Positions 54,546 to 64,000 of a stretch of DNA of 64,000 nucleotides are shown piece after piece. The DNA comes from Adiantum capillus-veneris. Its lineage: Eukaryota > Streptophyta > Polypodiopsida > Polypodiales > Pteridaceae. How positions within the stretch are numbered: the first letter of the stretch is position 1; each line of letters begins with the position of its first letter. The position numbers were made by a program, and so were the translations under genes. The stretch spans positions 98,702,855-98,766,854 of the forward strand of contig CM043943.1 in assembly GCA_014529385.2 (NCBI GenBank), read 5' to 3'. The notes under the pieces are model-generated. The model saw only the letters and a list, made by a program, of their open reading frames with translations, ran no database searches and was not told the origin of the DNA.

Positions 54546-54898
54546 GATCATGGTTTTTGATATTGTTGGTTGAGTGGTTGTGTTGCTATCTCCATACTTA
54601 GGATATTTTGGATCATTTTCTACAATGGTTGTAGGCCTTGTTGAAGAAGAAGAGCCCTTGTGAGTGCCGAAAGGCATTGTATATGGAATTAGAAATGAGA
54701 TTCAACTTTTTGAACGTGTTCACTTCCAAAATGATGCTGTAGAAAAACTTTCATAACTCTGATTCTTTTTTCTTAAATCAATGCGTAGAGGGCGTATTGC
54801 TTTTTCATTGAAGCTATAGATCACCCTAATCGGAGTTTGGATGAAGAAATTATGATCAAAAGAATGAAATGTTGTCTACTAGGTCAAAAATGACTGCA

Positions 54899-54900
<2 letters not shown>
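54546..54900. other. Spacer without recognisable features
   Basis: Possibly upstream LINE sequence too decayed to read. Confidence 0.4.
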
Positions 54901-54957
<57 letters not shown>

Positions 54958-55014
54958 TGATGTGCGTGTGTGAATTCGAGCATGGTACCCACAGGGTCAG
55001 TGGGCGAAAGTGTG

Positions 55015-55072
<58 letters not shown>

Positions 55073-55161
55073 ATTGCACGCTATGAGAGTGAGAGAGAGT
55101 AGTGATGTGCATGTGTGCATTCGAGCATGGTGCCCACAGGGTCAATAGGCAAAAATGTGGG

Positions 55162-55237
<76 letters not shown>

Positions 55238-55465
55238 TACGCAAAGGAGGGAGGGAAAGAGAGGGAATGGGTGAGAGAGAGGAAAGAAGTAGGTTAAAAT
55301 GACATGTGGAGGCCAACTTAGAGAGGGAGAGAGAAAATGGGTGAGAGAGAGGAAAGAAGTAGGTTGAAATGACACGTGGAGACCAAGGGAGGGAGAGAGC
55401 AGCAAAGGTACGTATGGGGAAAGGACATGACATTGAGATCAAGGGAGTTAGTGAAATTAAGGGTC

Positions 55466-55517
<52 letters not shown>

Positions 55518-55526
55518 GGGGGGGGG
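54901..55526. repeat. GA-rich satellite-like block
   Basis: (GA)n tracts at about 54901-54953, 55018-55071, 55164-55233 and 55470-55506 alternate with two copies of a 65-70 bp unit (54954-55018 and 55099-55163: TAGTGATGTG, GAGCATGG, CCCACAGGGTCA, GTGGGG). Two copies of a 68-bp unit (GAGAGAGGAAAGAAGTAGGTT, about 55272 and 55340) follow. The block ends in about 20 G (55507-55526). Confidence 0.9.
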
Positions 55527-56189
55527 AAGAAGTTAGTGAGAAAGAGGTGTGAAGGCATGGAGAAGAAGAGAGACTAGGACAGTGGGGAGCACGAGAGCAG
55601 ATGATAGGGAGGATGAGAGGGGATAGGTGGAGGTGATGGAGGAGGAGTAAGTGGCTTAAGTAGCCAAGGAGGTCAATAGTAGTGGTGGCCGAGGAGGTGA
55701 TGGAGGAGGAGAGGAGGGAGGAGAAGAGCTGGTGGCTTTGGTGGACAATGAGGGTGGCAATGGTAGTACACCGATGGCTCCCCTCCCAAAAAAGAAAGCT
55801 CGCTTCAACAAGCTCACTCCATATCCAAACTCCCATATCTCCAAAGATAAAAAAGCCAGCCAAACGCTAAGGCCTTTGCCACTGGTAGTTCAAAAAAAGA
55901 AGTAGTGTTTGTTCCAAGATTCAGACTACACCCAAAATTTGTCCACAAAATCCCCTATCTTTTGTTTTGAAGTCGAATCTCTATTTTTTGTTTTTAAATC
56001 TGCATGTCTCTTGATATTATTTCTCACTACTTCTTTTTTGTGGGCTAAGCATCTATACATACGAATGGCAGTATCATTGTTGTAGAAGGGGAAAGGTCAA
56101 TGAAAAACATTTAGAAATGACTACATGATGCAAGCATGGATGATGCCATCAAAAAATTGTCTCATACTAAACATGTTGTGCATCTACAC
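55527..56189. other. Purine-rich then ordinary spacer
   Basis: GA/GGA-rich to about 55760, then ordinary sequence. No supported ORF. Confidence 0.5.
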
Positions 56190-56905
56190 TGGTGAAGGTC
56201 ATTGAACACATATCAAGAGGGAGGATGTTGGAAAAGGAGAGCAAGGTATGGATAGAGTCACGTGATAGTAGAATACATCATAAGGAAGTAATCACAAACA
56301 CAGAAGTACCGAATGATGGGAAAGGACTTTTTAAGGCTTCCTCTCTACTCAAACAATTGCTTACTAGGTACTACTGCCGTTTGGGATTTTGTACCCCCTC
56401 TTACACGCACAACTATATGCAACACCCTAAAGCAAGATATAAACCACATTGGATACCCGAGACTTGCACTAAGAGTATGGAGGAGGTGTTGCCCTTCATG
56501 GGGCATTTCTTTGTTCAAGGTTTATTTGGAGAGTGCCCAAAAATTTTGAGCTTTTGGATGGTTCTTACCTTGGATTTGGAGTACACATTGCGGCTTGGAC
56601 TAGCTCTAGTCACGTAGCACCTCGTATATGTGTGCAAGCAGAGTAGTCCATTGCACACCTTTTTCAGAGCATGTGATGGTGAAATCCTTGAGAACTTCAT
56701 GGTATGTCTTGCTTTAAACTCCCTTACTAAGATCTTCAATATATACCAAGATTGCATGATATTGATTTCTATCACCAAATGTAAAGTAATTATATTTTTT
56801 TCCTATGGTCTATTGTCTACCACTTTTTCTATTGACTTGTCAATATCTTGATTACTATAAGACATAAGCGTAGGTGATTGCATTTAGAGTGAGATGCCCT
56901 CCTTT
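56190..56905 (-). repeat. Dispersed repeat, copy 2, left part
   Basis: Reverse complement of 19821-20560. Shares ACATAAGCGTA (56869) and the ORF-like stretch at 56192-56617 (LFKASSL, FMGHFFVQGL, LDLEYTLRLGLA). Continues at 63796 beyond the inserted retrotransposon. Confidence 0.75.
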
Positions 56906-56907
56906 GG

Positions 56908-57615
56908 TGTCTAAAGAGGCAACAAGGACACTCTCACTGTGTGAAGTGCCAAGTGCAAGAACTCCATCTCCTTCTCCAAGCTTGTTGAGAAGTTGAGAGC
57001 CTACACCAACACTCTTGGCCATGGAATGCAACTCTAACCAAGATCCATGCTTCAATGCTTAAGCTTGCCATCTTCTCCATCTTCATTACTATGCTATTAT
57101 GCTATGCTAAGCAAGAAGAGTGATGATAAGTGAGGAACTATTTCTTTCTCCTATGAATGATTCTTATTCCTCTTCCCTACCCTCGTTCCCCGCTAGCTCT
57201 CTCCACCTTCTAGGGTTTTTGAGGCCTTGGGACTGAGGCTGGGGATGGTTAATTCTTTTACAAAGTTAATGTTATGCTCATGATGCATGAAGCTTTTCAT
57301 CTTCATAGCATCACCTAGGTCACAAGGGACACAAAGATTGTATTGTACCAAGTCTCTCTTTATGTGATAATCTATAATACAAAAGCCTATTGGAGGAGGG
57401 ACCGGCTCCACATAAATCCGGTCCTCAACTATTGTCAAGTTCTCTACTTCGCTCTCTTGAAAAATTATTATTCATGCCAAGTTAATTAAGTATAATGGTT
57501 GTGTTACTAGCTTATTAAGTTCACCCCCTATGTTCTCAAAGTAGTCTCATAAAAATGCTCACTATAATTCTCTTAATTCCGCTATTCTCAATGGTCATAG
57601 GTCATTTCCATTACA
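56908..57615 (+). repeat. 5' LTR (truncated) of the gypsy element
   Basis: Begins in the middle of the LTR at TCTAAAGAGGCAACAAGGAC, corresponding to 62764. It then jumps to the equivalent of 63091, skipping about 305 bp at a short ACAC homology. From there it follows the 3' LTR to CCATTACA. Confidence 0.85.
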
Positions 57616-57628
57616 CTATATCAGAGCT
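57616..57628 (+). other. Primer binding site of the gypsy element
   Basis: CTATATCAGAGCT after the LTR end keeps the TATCAGAGC core of the initiator tRNA-Met complement. Confidence 0.65.
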
Positions 57629-58047
57629 ATTCGTTTCTCTTTTGTTGCTTAAGAAGAAAGGTCCTTAAAATGACCATGAAAGGTTGGACCTGTTCATTGC
57701 AACATGGTAAGTGGGACACGGATCTATTATCTTGGTTGAAAAGGACTTAGTTCGAGGTACACCATTGGGAACTATAGTCTTAATAATGGAGTCTCTCGGG
57801 ACTTGCCTTCGGCTTAACCATTATTGAGCTACTAACAAGATCAATAGGAGCCATAATCAATCGAGCAATGTTATACCCTCTCCACTAGTCTTTGCAATCA
57901 ACAGTGCCTAAACCATGGGTGTTGGGTGTGGCTGCTTGAGAACTAATTTTCAAAGTTAAATGAGAGTAGCGACTAAGGTTTTTGACGGCACAAACTAATT
58001 TATACATAAGTTTAATTAGCATGGCCGTCAATAACTAAGAGAGTAGA
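57629..58047. other. Untranslated leader of the gypsy element
   Basis: No ORF; lies between primer binding site and gag. Confidence 0.6.
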
Positions 58048-59445
58048 ATGAATATTGACAACTTTGATTTTGCACATGAAGATGCTAATGATGATGGCCC
58101 CATGTTTGTTAATTATCTTATTACTAGGTTGCAACAAGCTATGGGCAACCCTACTTTGCAAGCCGAAGTTACTCAACAACTTTGTGCTTATGGGATTTCC
58201 CTTCCTCTCCAAGAGGAAAGAGAGCTTAGGAGGCCTCTTGATGAGACTCCCAGAAGAAGACTCTCTCCCATAAGATAGGAGGAATCCAAAGAACGAGAAA
58301 TAAGCGAATCATTAAGTTCCTTTGAAGATGTGTCTCCACAAAGACGGGAATCTAGACGGTCGCCAACTCCTCCCAAGAGGAAACAGTCAACCCATCGTCC
58401 TTGTCCTCGTCACTCCGAAAGGGAAGAGAGGAAATAAATTAAGAAAAAGGCAATAAAGAGGTCACCCTTTTCTCCTTCTTCTTCACCTTCCTCCTGTTCC
58501 GACGAAATCAATAGATATTCTCGTAGACAATACAAGAGGAGAGGACATCGCAAATCCTATCCTGCATGGAGAAGGTCCCAAAAGTGCAAGAAGTTCAAAG
58601 CGGGATGAAAGAGTCTCTCTTTTCTCACCAATGATGGCACCTTTGGTGCTACCGACAAAGTATTGGCCTTCATCCAACAATTTGATGTGGCCTTTGGAGA
58701 TGAGGGCTTCACAGAGTCCTCCAAGCTACCTCATGTAGCTATGCACTTTCAAAAATCTGCTCGTCAATTGTGGGCTAGCCTTTGTGGCAACGACGAAGCC
58801 CCAAAAACATGAAAAACTTCCATTATGAAGCAATTCCTTGCAAGCGATGCAAAGAACAAAGTGCTTACTGAATGGCGGAATTTGAAGCTACTCTCCAACG
58901 AGTCTATCCACAAATATGTGGACAAGTTTTGGGATTTACATCTCAAGGCTACTGTCTTTTAAAAGATAGACTTTGTCGAGAAAAAGAAACAATTTTGTGC
59001 GGGATTACCTGAAGAAATGACCAAGTATGTCAACTCCCAATGGCTTGGTTGTTACACCAAAGTAATCCCCCACACTATGGTTTCTTCAGGAATCAATTTC
59101 CAACAAGGGGCTAAAAGCAATGCCAAGCCCATGGAAAACAAATATCAAAATGAAGCAAAGGGAAAGAACAATGCCCAAAACTTTTCCTAAGGCAATTCCA
59201 ACAACAACAACAACAATCGGTCCAAGGAGAAGGGAGTTTACAAAGGTAAAAATAAATTCTCTCCTGAAGAGCTAGAATCTTTTCGTAAGGACCACAAATG
59301 CTTTAAATGTGGGGAGCAAGGACATGGATATCGTTCTTGCCCCAAAAGAAATGCCCGCAATGAGACTCCTAGAGCTTCCACGATTGAACCTCCAAAAGAG
59401 GATGCTCATTGCAAAGGATCACCTCTCTCCTATGCTTAGGAAAAG
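58048..59445 (+). pseudogene. Gag of the gypsy element
   Basis: MNIDNFDFAHEDANDD starts the frame; a TAG at 58276-58278 interrupts it. Then a Ser/Arg-rich linker, and the gag domain with FIQQFDVAF, SARQLWASL, LTEWRNLKL and FCAGLPEEMTKYV. CCHC knuckle CFKCGEQGHGYRSC is at about 59300-59341. Several further stops (58435, 58810, 58962, 59188) are present. Confidence 0.8.
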
Positions 59446-60084
59446 GTAAGGGAGCATGATGCCTTCATCATGTTTGACCCTGGCTCTACACACAACTTCA
59501 TATCAACGGAGTTGGCCACTAAGTTGGGCATTCAAGCTTTCAAGATGGGAGGTACTATAATTGTTGATGGAGCTTTCAAGGGACAACAAGCCTCTATTAC
59601 TCCCTTGATTGGGAAGTTGAGTCTTCATTTCCAAAGCTACATTGACAAAGAAGACTTTTTCATCTCTCCTCTCCAACATGAGGATGTTATCCTAGGGGCA
59701 CCACGGTTCAACCGCATGGCTACCAACATGAAGTTCCCTGAGAGGAGAATCTTCTTCACCTATAGGGAAAAGAGCATGTATATAGATGCTAATGATTCCG
59801 ATCGTACTATACAACTTGTAAATTCACCTCCTTTTGATAAGTCAATGAAAAGCTCAGTTTCTACGTACATGATTTGTGTCAAAGAGTCTCTAAATGATGC
59901 TAATGTTTTAACAAAACAAAGTGTTAGGAATCAAGAAGAATTAGACTTTTCTAATTTTCTAAATGGATTCCAAGATTTTTTTATTGATGATATCCCTTTG
60001 GACTTACCTCCAAAACAAGGGGATGATGATCATCGAATTGAGCTCCTACTAGGAAGCTCACCGCCTAACAAGCCTCTTTATTGA
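59446..60084 (+). pseudogene. Retropepsin and linker of the gypsy element
   Basis: FDPGSTHNFIS has the D-P-G-S active site and ISPLQHEDVILGAPRF the C-terminal block. An acidic linker (DIPLDLPPKQGDDDHRIEL) leads towards RT. The frame is open over 204 codons. Confidence 0.85.
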
Positions 60085-61350
60085 GTTTCCCAAGCTCAAC
60101 GAGAGGAGATCATGAAGCAAGTATAAGAATTGGTAGACAAAGGGATCGTGAGGCTTAGCTCATCTCTCCTTTTTTCTCCATTCCTTTTAGTGCAAAAGAA
60201 AGATGGTACATACCGCATGCGTGTGGACTATCGAGCACTAAATTTACCATATCACTATCAAAAATAGATTTCTCGTACCGCGGGTAGAAGATCTATTTGA
60301 TACGCTACAAGGTGTGACCTACTTCAGTAGTATTGACCTTAAAAAGTGGCTATCATCAAATAAGGATAGTAAATGAATATATCCTAAAGACCGCGTTCCG
60401 TACAACATTTGGTCTTTGTGAATATCTTGTCATGCCTTTTGGTTTGACAAATGCTTCATCCACATTCAATTGTTTAATGGAGAAAATCTTTAGACCGTAC
60501 CGCAAATTCACTGGAGTGTTCTTTGATGATATCATCACCTACTCCAAGTCCTTGGAGGAGCACAAGCAACATCTTTAGGTAATTTTTCAAGCTTTGAAGG
60601 AGAACAAGCTTTTTATCAATCAAAACAAGAGAGAATTTTTTCTTCAAGAGATTCAATACTTAGGTCATATTATCTCCCAAGATGGTATCCGTATGGATCC
60701 ATCAAAGTTGGAGGTAATAAAAGCATGGCCTAATCCAAGGAATCTACATGAGCTACAAAGCTTTATTGGTATGTGTGCATACTATAGATGCTTCATAGCA
60801 AAATTCTCTCAAATAGCAGGACCATTACATGAATTAACAAAGAAGAACATTAAGTACTCATGGACTGCTAAAGAGCAAAATGATTTTGACAAGCTCAAAG
60901 AGAAGCTTACCTCCCAACCACTCCTTATGCTTTTGGATCTCTCAAAGCCATTTGAGGTCCAATGTGATGCTTGTGGTGATTGCCTTGGAGCACTTTTTCT
61001 TCAAGAAGGGCATGCCATAGCATATGAGAACCGAAGGCTCAATGCCGATGAATGGGTCTTGGGCATATATGAAAAATAGCTTTTAGTTGTTCTACATACC
61101 CTAGACACATGGAAGAACTATCTATTGGGGACTCCCTTTATTTTGCAAACGGACCACCAAAGTCTCAAGTACTTCATGACGCAAACCAAGCTCTGCGATA
61201 AACAAATGAGGTGCGCACATTTTCTTTTGCAATTTATTTTCATATTGCTCACATTGCTGGTAAGCATAATCAAGTGGCCGATGCACTTTCACGATGACCA
61301 AGAGTCAATGTGGTGTCTATATCAACTCACAATGATCTATCTACTATGGT
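60085..61350 (+). pseudogene. RT and RNase H of the gypsy element
   Basis: RT blocks: [39 protein letters not shown] and [10 protein letters not shown], the catalytic FFDD. After a TAG at about 60579, KREFFLQEIQYLGHIIS. RNase H: FEVQCDACGDCLGALFLQ with its Asp, then TDHQSLKYF and HNQVADALS in another frame. Frame changes near 60255, 60340, 60580 and 61215. Confidence 0.85.
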
Positions 61351-61399
61351 AGATGAGTATGCTACTAACCCTGACTTTAAAGACATAATGTCAGCCCTT

Positions 61400-62175
61400 G
61401 CCTTGGGGAAGAAAGAAGAACCATTCACCTTGCAGGATGGTTATCTTCTCCATGGCAATAGGCTATGTGCTACCCACTTTTTGTAAAAAATTCATGTATG
61501 AATTTCATGCTCCTCCCTATTATGCGGTGCATAGAGGCATTCAAACTACTCTTTGAGGAGTAGAGATGTACTTCTATTGGACTACCATGAAAGTAGACAT
61601 ACAAGAGTATGTTTCAAAATGTGTGGTATGCCAAAAGACCAATTATGATAGAGGGAGGCAAAGTGGATTACTCCAGGCATTGCCAATACCTAATTCACCA
61701 TGGGAGAGTATATCCATGGATTTTATCTTTGGATTACCCACGTCTATCCATGGGAATATGGGAATATGGACAATAGTCGACAGGTTTAGCAAGGAAACAC
61801 ACTTTATTCCTATCAAAAAGACTATTAAGACACACCAAATGGCAATCCTATTCATATCCAAGATTTTCAAACACCCATGGATTGCCAACATCCATCATGT
61901 TAGATAGAGATCCTAGAATGACCAGTAATTTTTGGAAAGGTCTCTTTGAAAATCTAGGTACAAGATTGAATTTCTCTTCAGTCTATCACCCACAAATGGA
62001 TGGCCAAAGTGAGATAGCTAATCTTACGATTCTCGATCTACTAAATAATTATGTTATAGAAGTAGATCAATGCTCACAATGGGAGAAATATTTACCCCTT
62101 GTAGAGTATGCGTACAATAATACTATCCATACTACTATAGATGGATTAGTCATCCATCTTGGAATGATGTCGTAG
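61400..62175 (+). pseudogene. Integrase of the gypsy element, C-terminally deleted
   Basis: Frames carry CVVCQKTNYDRGRQ (zinc region), SISMDFIFGLP (first Asp), then after a frame change LDRDPRMTSNFW (second Asp) and DGQSEIAN (Glu). It ends after EYAYNNTIHTT. The usual GPY/F and any chromodomain are missing, with only 105 bp to the LTR. Confidence 0.85.
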
Positions 62176-62265
62176 GGTAAAAAGGGATCCTTTAGCCTCT
62201 AAGAAACATCAACTAATGACTAAGGATTTATCTCTTCTACCTCATAGTTGAGGATGACTATGATT

Positions 62266-62280
62266 TCAAGAGAGAGGTAA
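62266..62280 (+). other. Polypurine tract of the gypsy element
   Basis: CAAGAGAGAGGTAA lies directly before the LTR start TGTCATAAAATG. Confidence 0.7.
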
Positions 62281-63795
62281 TGTCATAAAATGTAATATCT
62301 AACCAACCCAAATTATTTTCTCATCTTAAACCGATCATTTAATGTAGAAGAATAATCGAGAACAAGGGTTAAAATATAGACATGTGCTTATGGATCTATC
62401 TCAACACGGGGCCACAGTCAAAGGGTCCAAATGAGAGATGGTCTGTGAAAGAGTAATGCTAGAATGGAGCTTAAAGACCTTAGGGTTAGCTTCATTAAAT
62501 ACCTCCAAAGGTTAGTGTTAAAAGTCCTTAGACCTTAGGCAAGCTAGGGCTATTCTTGAGGTGGGAACACGACAAATCTTGGAGTGCTTGTCGTGCTTGA
62601 TGACTAAGGTGCTTGAGGTGCTTAATGACTAGGGTGCTAAGGTGCTTGAGGGGCTTAAGGTGTTCCAAAAGTCAACAAGGATTCCTACACATGGGGGGCA
62701 AGCCCTACTTGTAGGAGCATGAGAGAGAACACACACACCCTCACACAAGGAAAGACTAGTCTAAAGAGGCAACAAGGACACATGTCAAGCTCCTCTCCAT
62801 GTTGCTCTCATAAGGTGCCTAAAGCCTATTGGTTAGCCTCTAAAGGGATCCAATAATCTTTTAGCTAATTAAATTAATTGTTTAAGCATTTAACATTTCC
62901 TCTCTCTCAAAGGGAAAAGGAGGACACTTGTCCAAAGACTACCCCTACTGCTTGAATGGACCCAGGCTTGTGATTGGCTAGGCTAGAGAGAGCCAATGAG
63001 CTTCGGGCATGAGGTAGAAGAGGGGGTCTTCGACCCAAGAAAGGTGGGGGCTTGCTTGCAAGGCATACTCTCTCCCACACACTCACACACACTCTCATTG
63101 TGTGAAGTGCCAAGTGCAAGAAATGCATCTCCTTCTCCAATCTGGTTGAGAAGTTGAGAGCCTACACCAACACTCTTGGCTATGTAGTGAAAATCCAAGC
63201 AAGAGCCATGCTTCAATGATTAAGTTTGACATCTTCTCCATCTTCATTACTATGCTATTCTGCTATGCTCAGCAAGAAGAGTGGTGATAAGTGAGGAACT
63301 ATTTCTTTCTCCTATGAATGATTCTTCTTCCTCTTCCGACCCTTATTCCCTGCTAGCTCTCTCCACCTTCAAAGGTGTTTGAGGCCTTGGGAATGAGGCC
63401 GGGGATGGTTAATGCTTTTACAAAAAGTTTATGTTATTCTAGTGATGCATGAAGCTTTCCATCTTCATAGCGGCTTTCCATCTTCATAGCATCACCTAGG
63501 TCACAAGGAACACAAAGATTGTATTGTACCAAGTCTCTCTTTATGGGAGAATCTATAATACAAGAGCCTATTGGAGGGGGGACTAGCTCCACATAAATTC
63601 GGTCCTCAACTGTCAAGTTCTCTACGTCTCTCTCTTGCAAAAGTATTGTTTATGCCAAGTTAATTAAGTATAATGGTTGTGTTGCTACCGCTAATTAAGT
63701 GCACGCTCTATGTTCTCAAAGTAGTCTCATAAAAATACTCACTATAATTCTCTTTATTCCGCTATTCTCAATGTTCATAGTCCATTTTCATTACA
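62281..63795 (+). repeat. 3' LTR of the gypsy element (1515 bp)
   Basis: TGTCATAAAATGTAATATC to TTTTCATTACA. Aligns with 56908-57615 and, in reverse, with 46079-47819. A short duplication of CTTTCCATCTTCATAGC is seen at about 63444-63480. Confidence 0.9.
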
Positions 63796-64000
63796 AGAGA
63801 TGATGAGAATCTATAACTGAAGTGTCTCTTGATGTTCCATATGTAAAAATAGGTAGTGAAAATGGATGATCCAAGATCATGACAAGTTAGATGCTTCTAC
63901 AAACTTGTCGAAGCATCAAATTGTGTTGCATCTAGAGTAGAATTTGACCCTCCTCAAGAGGGAAATACAGGAATATTTCACTTGCAAGAGTAGAGTATTA
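63796..64000 (-). repeat. Dispersed repeat, copy 2, right part
   Basis: Reverse complement of 19148-19351 (TAATACTCTACTCT, CTCTTGAGGAG, TAGATGCAACACAATTTGATG). Continues past the window end. Confidence 0.8.

Larger units (their letters stand above)
56908..63795 (+). mobile_element. Ty3/gypsy retrotransposon, decayed
   Basis: Order is truncated 5' LTR, tRNA-Met-type primer site, gag, CCHC knuckle, protease, RT, RNase H, integrase, purine tract and full 3' LTR. This is the gypsy order, with a single RNase H. More than ten stops or frame changes and the loss of integrase C-terminus make it inactive. It interrupts a dispersed repeat, part of which (about 470 bp) is missing. The solo LTR at 46079 is the same family. 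Confidence 0.9.

Overview
This is plant nuclear DNA made almost entirely of transposable-element remains and microsatellites. I see no convincing intact host gene, no rRNA or tRNA gene and no CRISPR array. The mixture includes Ty3/gypsy elements (one of the Tat type with an added archaeal-type RNase H), Ty1/copia, L1-like and other LINEs, hAT pieces, a Helitron-like end, and very abundant (CT)n/(CA)n tracts. The LINE protein types suggest a large-genome seed-free plant, possibly a fern. That assignment is inference and was not checked against any database.

Layout. Positions 1-9787 hold two related gag-protease LTR elements arranged tail to tail, called A (+) and B (-). Neither has reverse transcriptase, RNase H or integrase. 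They meet in a fused pair of truncated 3' LTRs at 4210-4353, and B carries a clean 693-bp hAT-type MITE with an 8-bp target duplication. Positions 10246-12371 are a decayed LINE. Positions 12.4-22.5 kb are mostly non-coding, with microsatellites, short tandem duplications, a Helitron-like 3' end, one copy of a dispersed repeat and a LINE ORF1-like fragment. Positions 22482-38514 are a Ty1/copia element whose RNase H region contains a small gypsy integrase fragment. That fragment is itself split by a 10.3-kb Tat-type gypsy element (27676-37940) with an almost intact 1015-codon pol ORF. Next come an L1 endonuclease fragment, a second Tat fragment, a hAT transposase C-terminus, and a decayed protein-kinase-like ORF beside a RING-like ORF (41.7-44.6 kb). 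These are followed by AT-rich tandem repeats and a cluster of short alternating motifs. A solo LTR lies at 46079-47819.

Positions 47.8-53.1 kb are the least repetitive stretch and hold two TATA-plus-stem-loop modules but no recognisable protein. Positions 53.6-54.5 kb are a second LINE remnant, followed by GA-rich satellite-like DNA. Positions 56908-63795 are a decayed Ty3/gypsy element of the same LTR family as the solo LTR. It sits inside an inverted copy of the 19-20 kb dispersed repeat.

Functionally nothing here forms a host pathway. The best preserved machinery is the Tat element pol (RT, degenerate RNase H, archaeal-type RNase H, integrase with D,D-35-E). The most promising undescribed items are the kinase-like/RING-like pair beside hAT sequence, the pol-less gag-protease-ORFX family, and the extra ORF upstream of gag in the Tat element.
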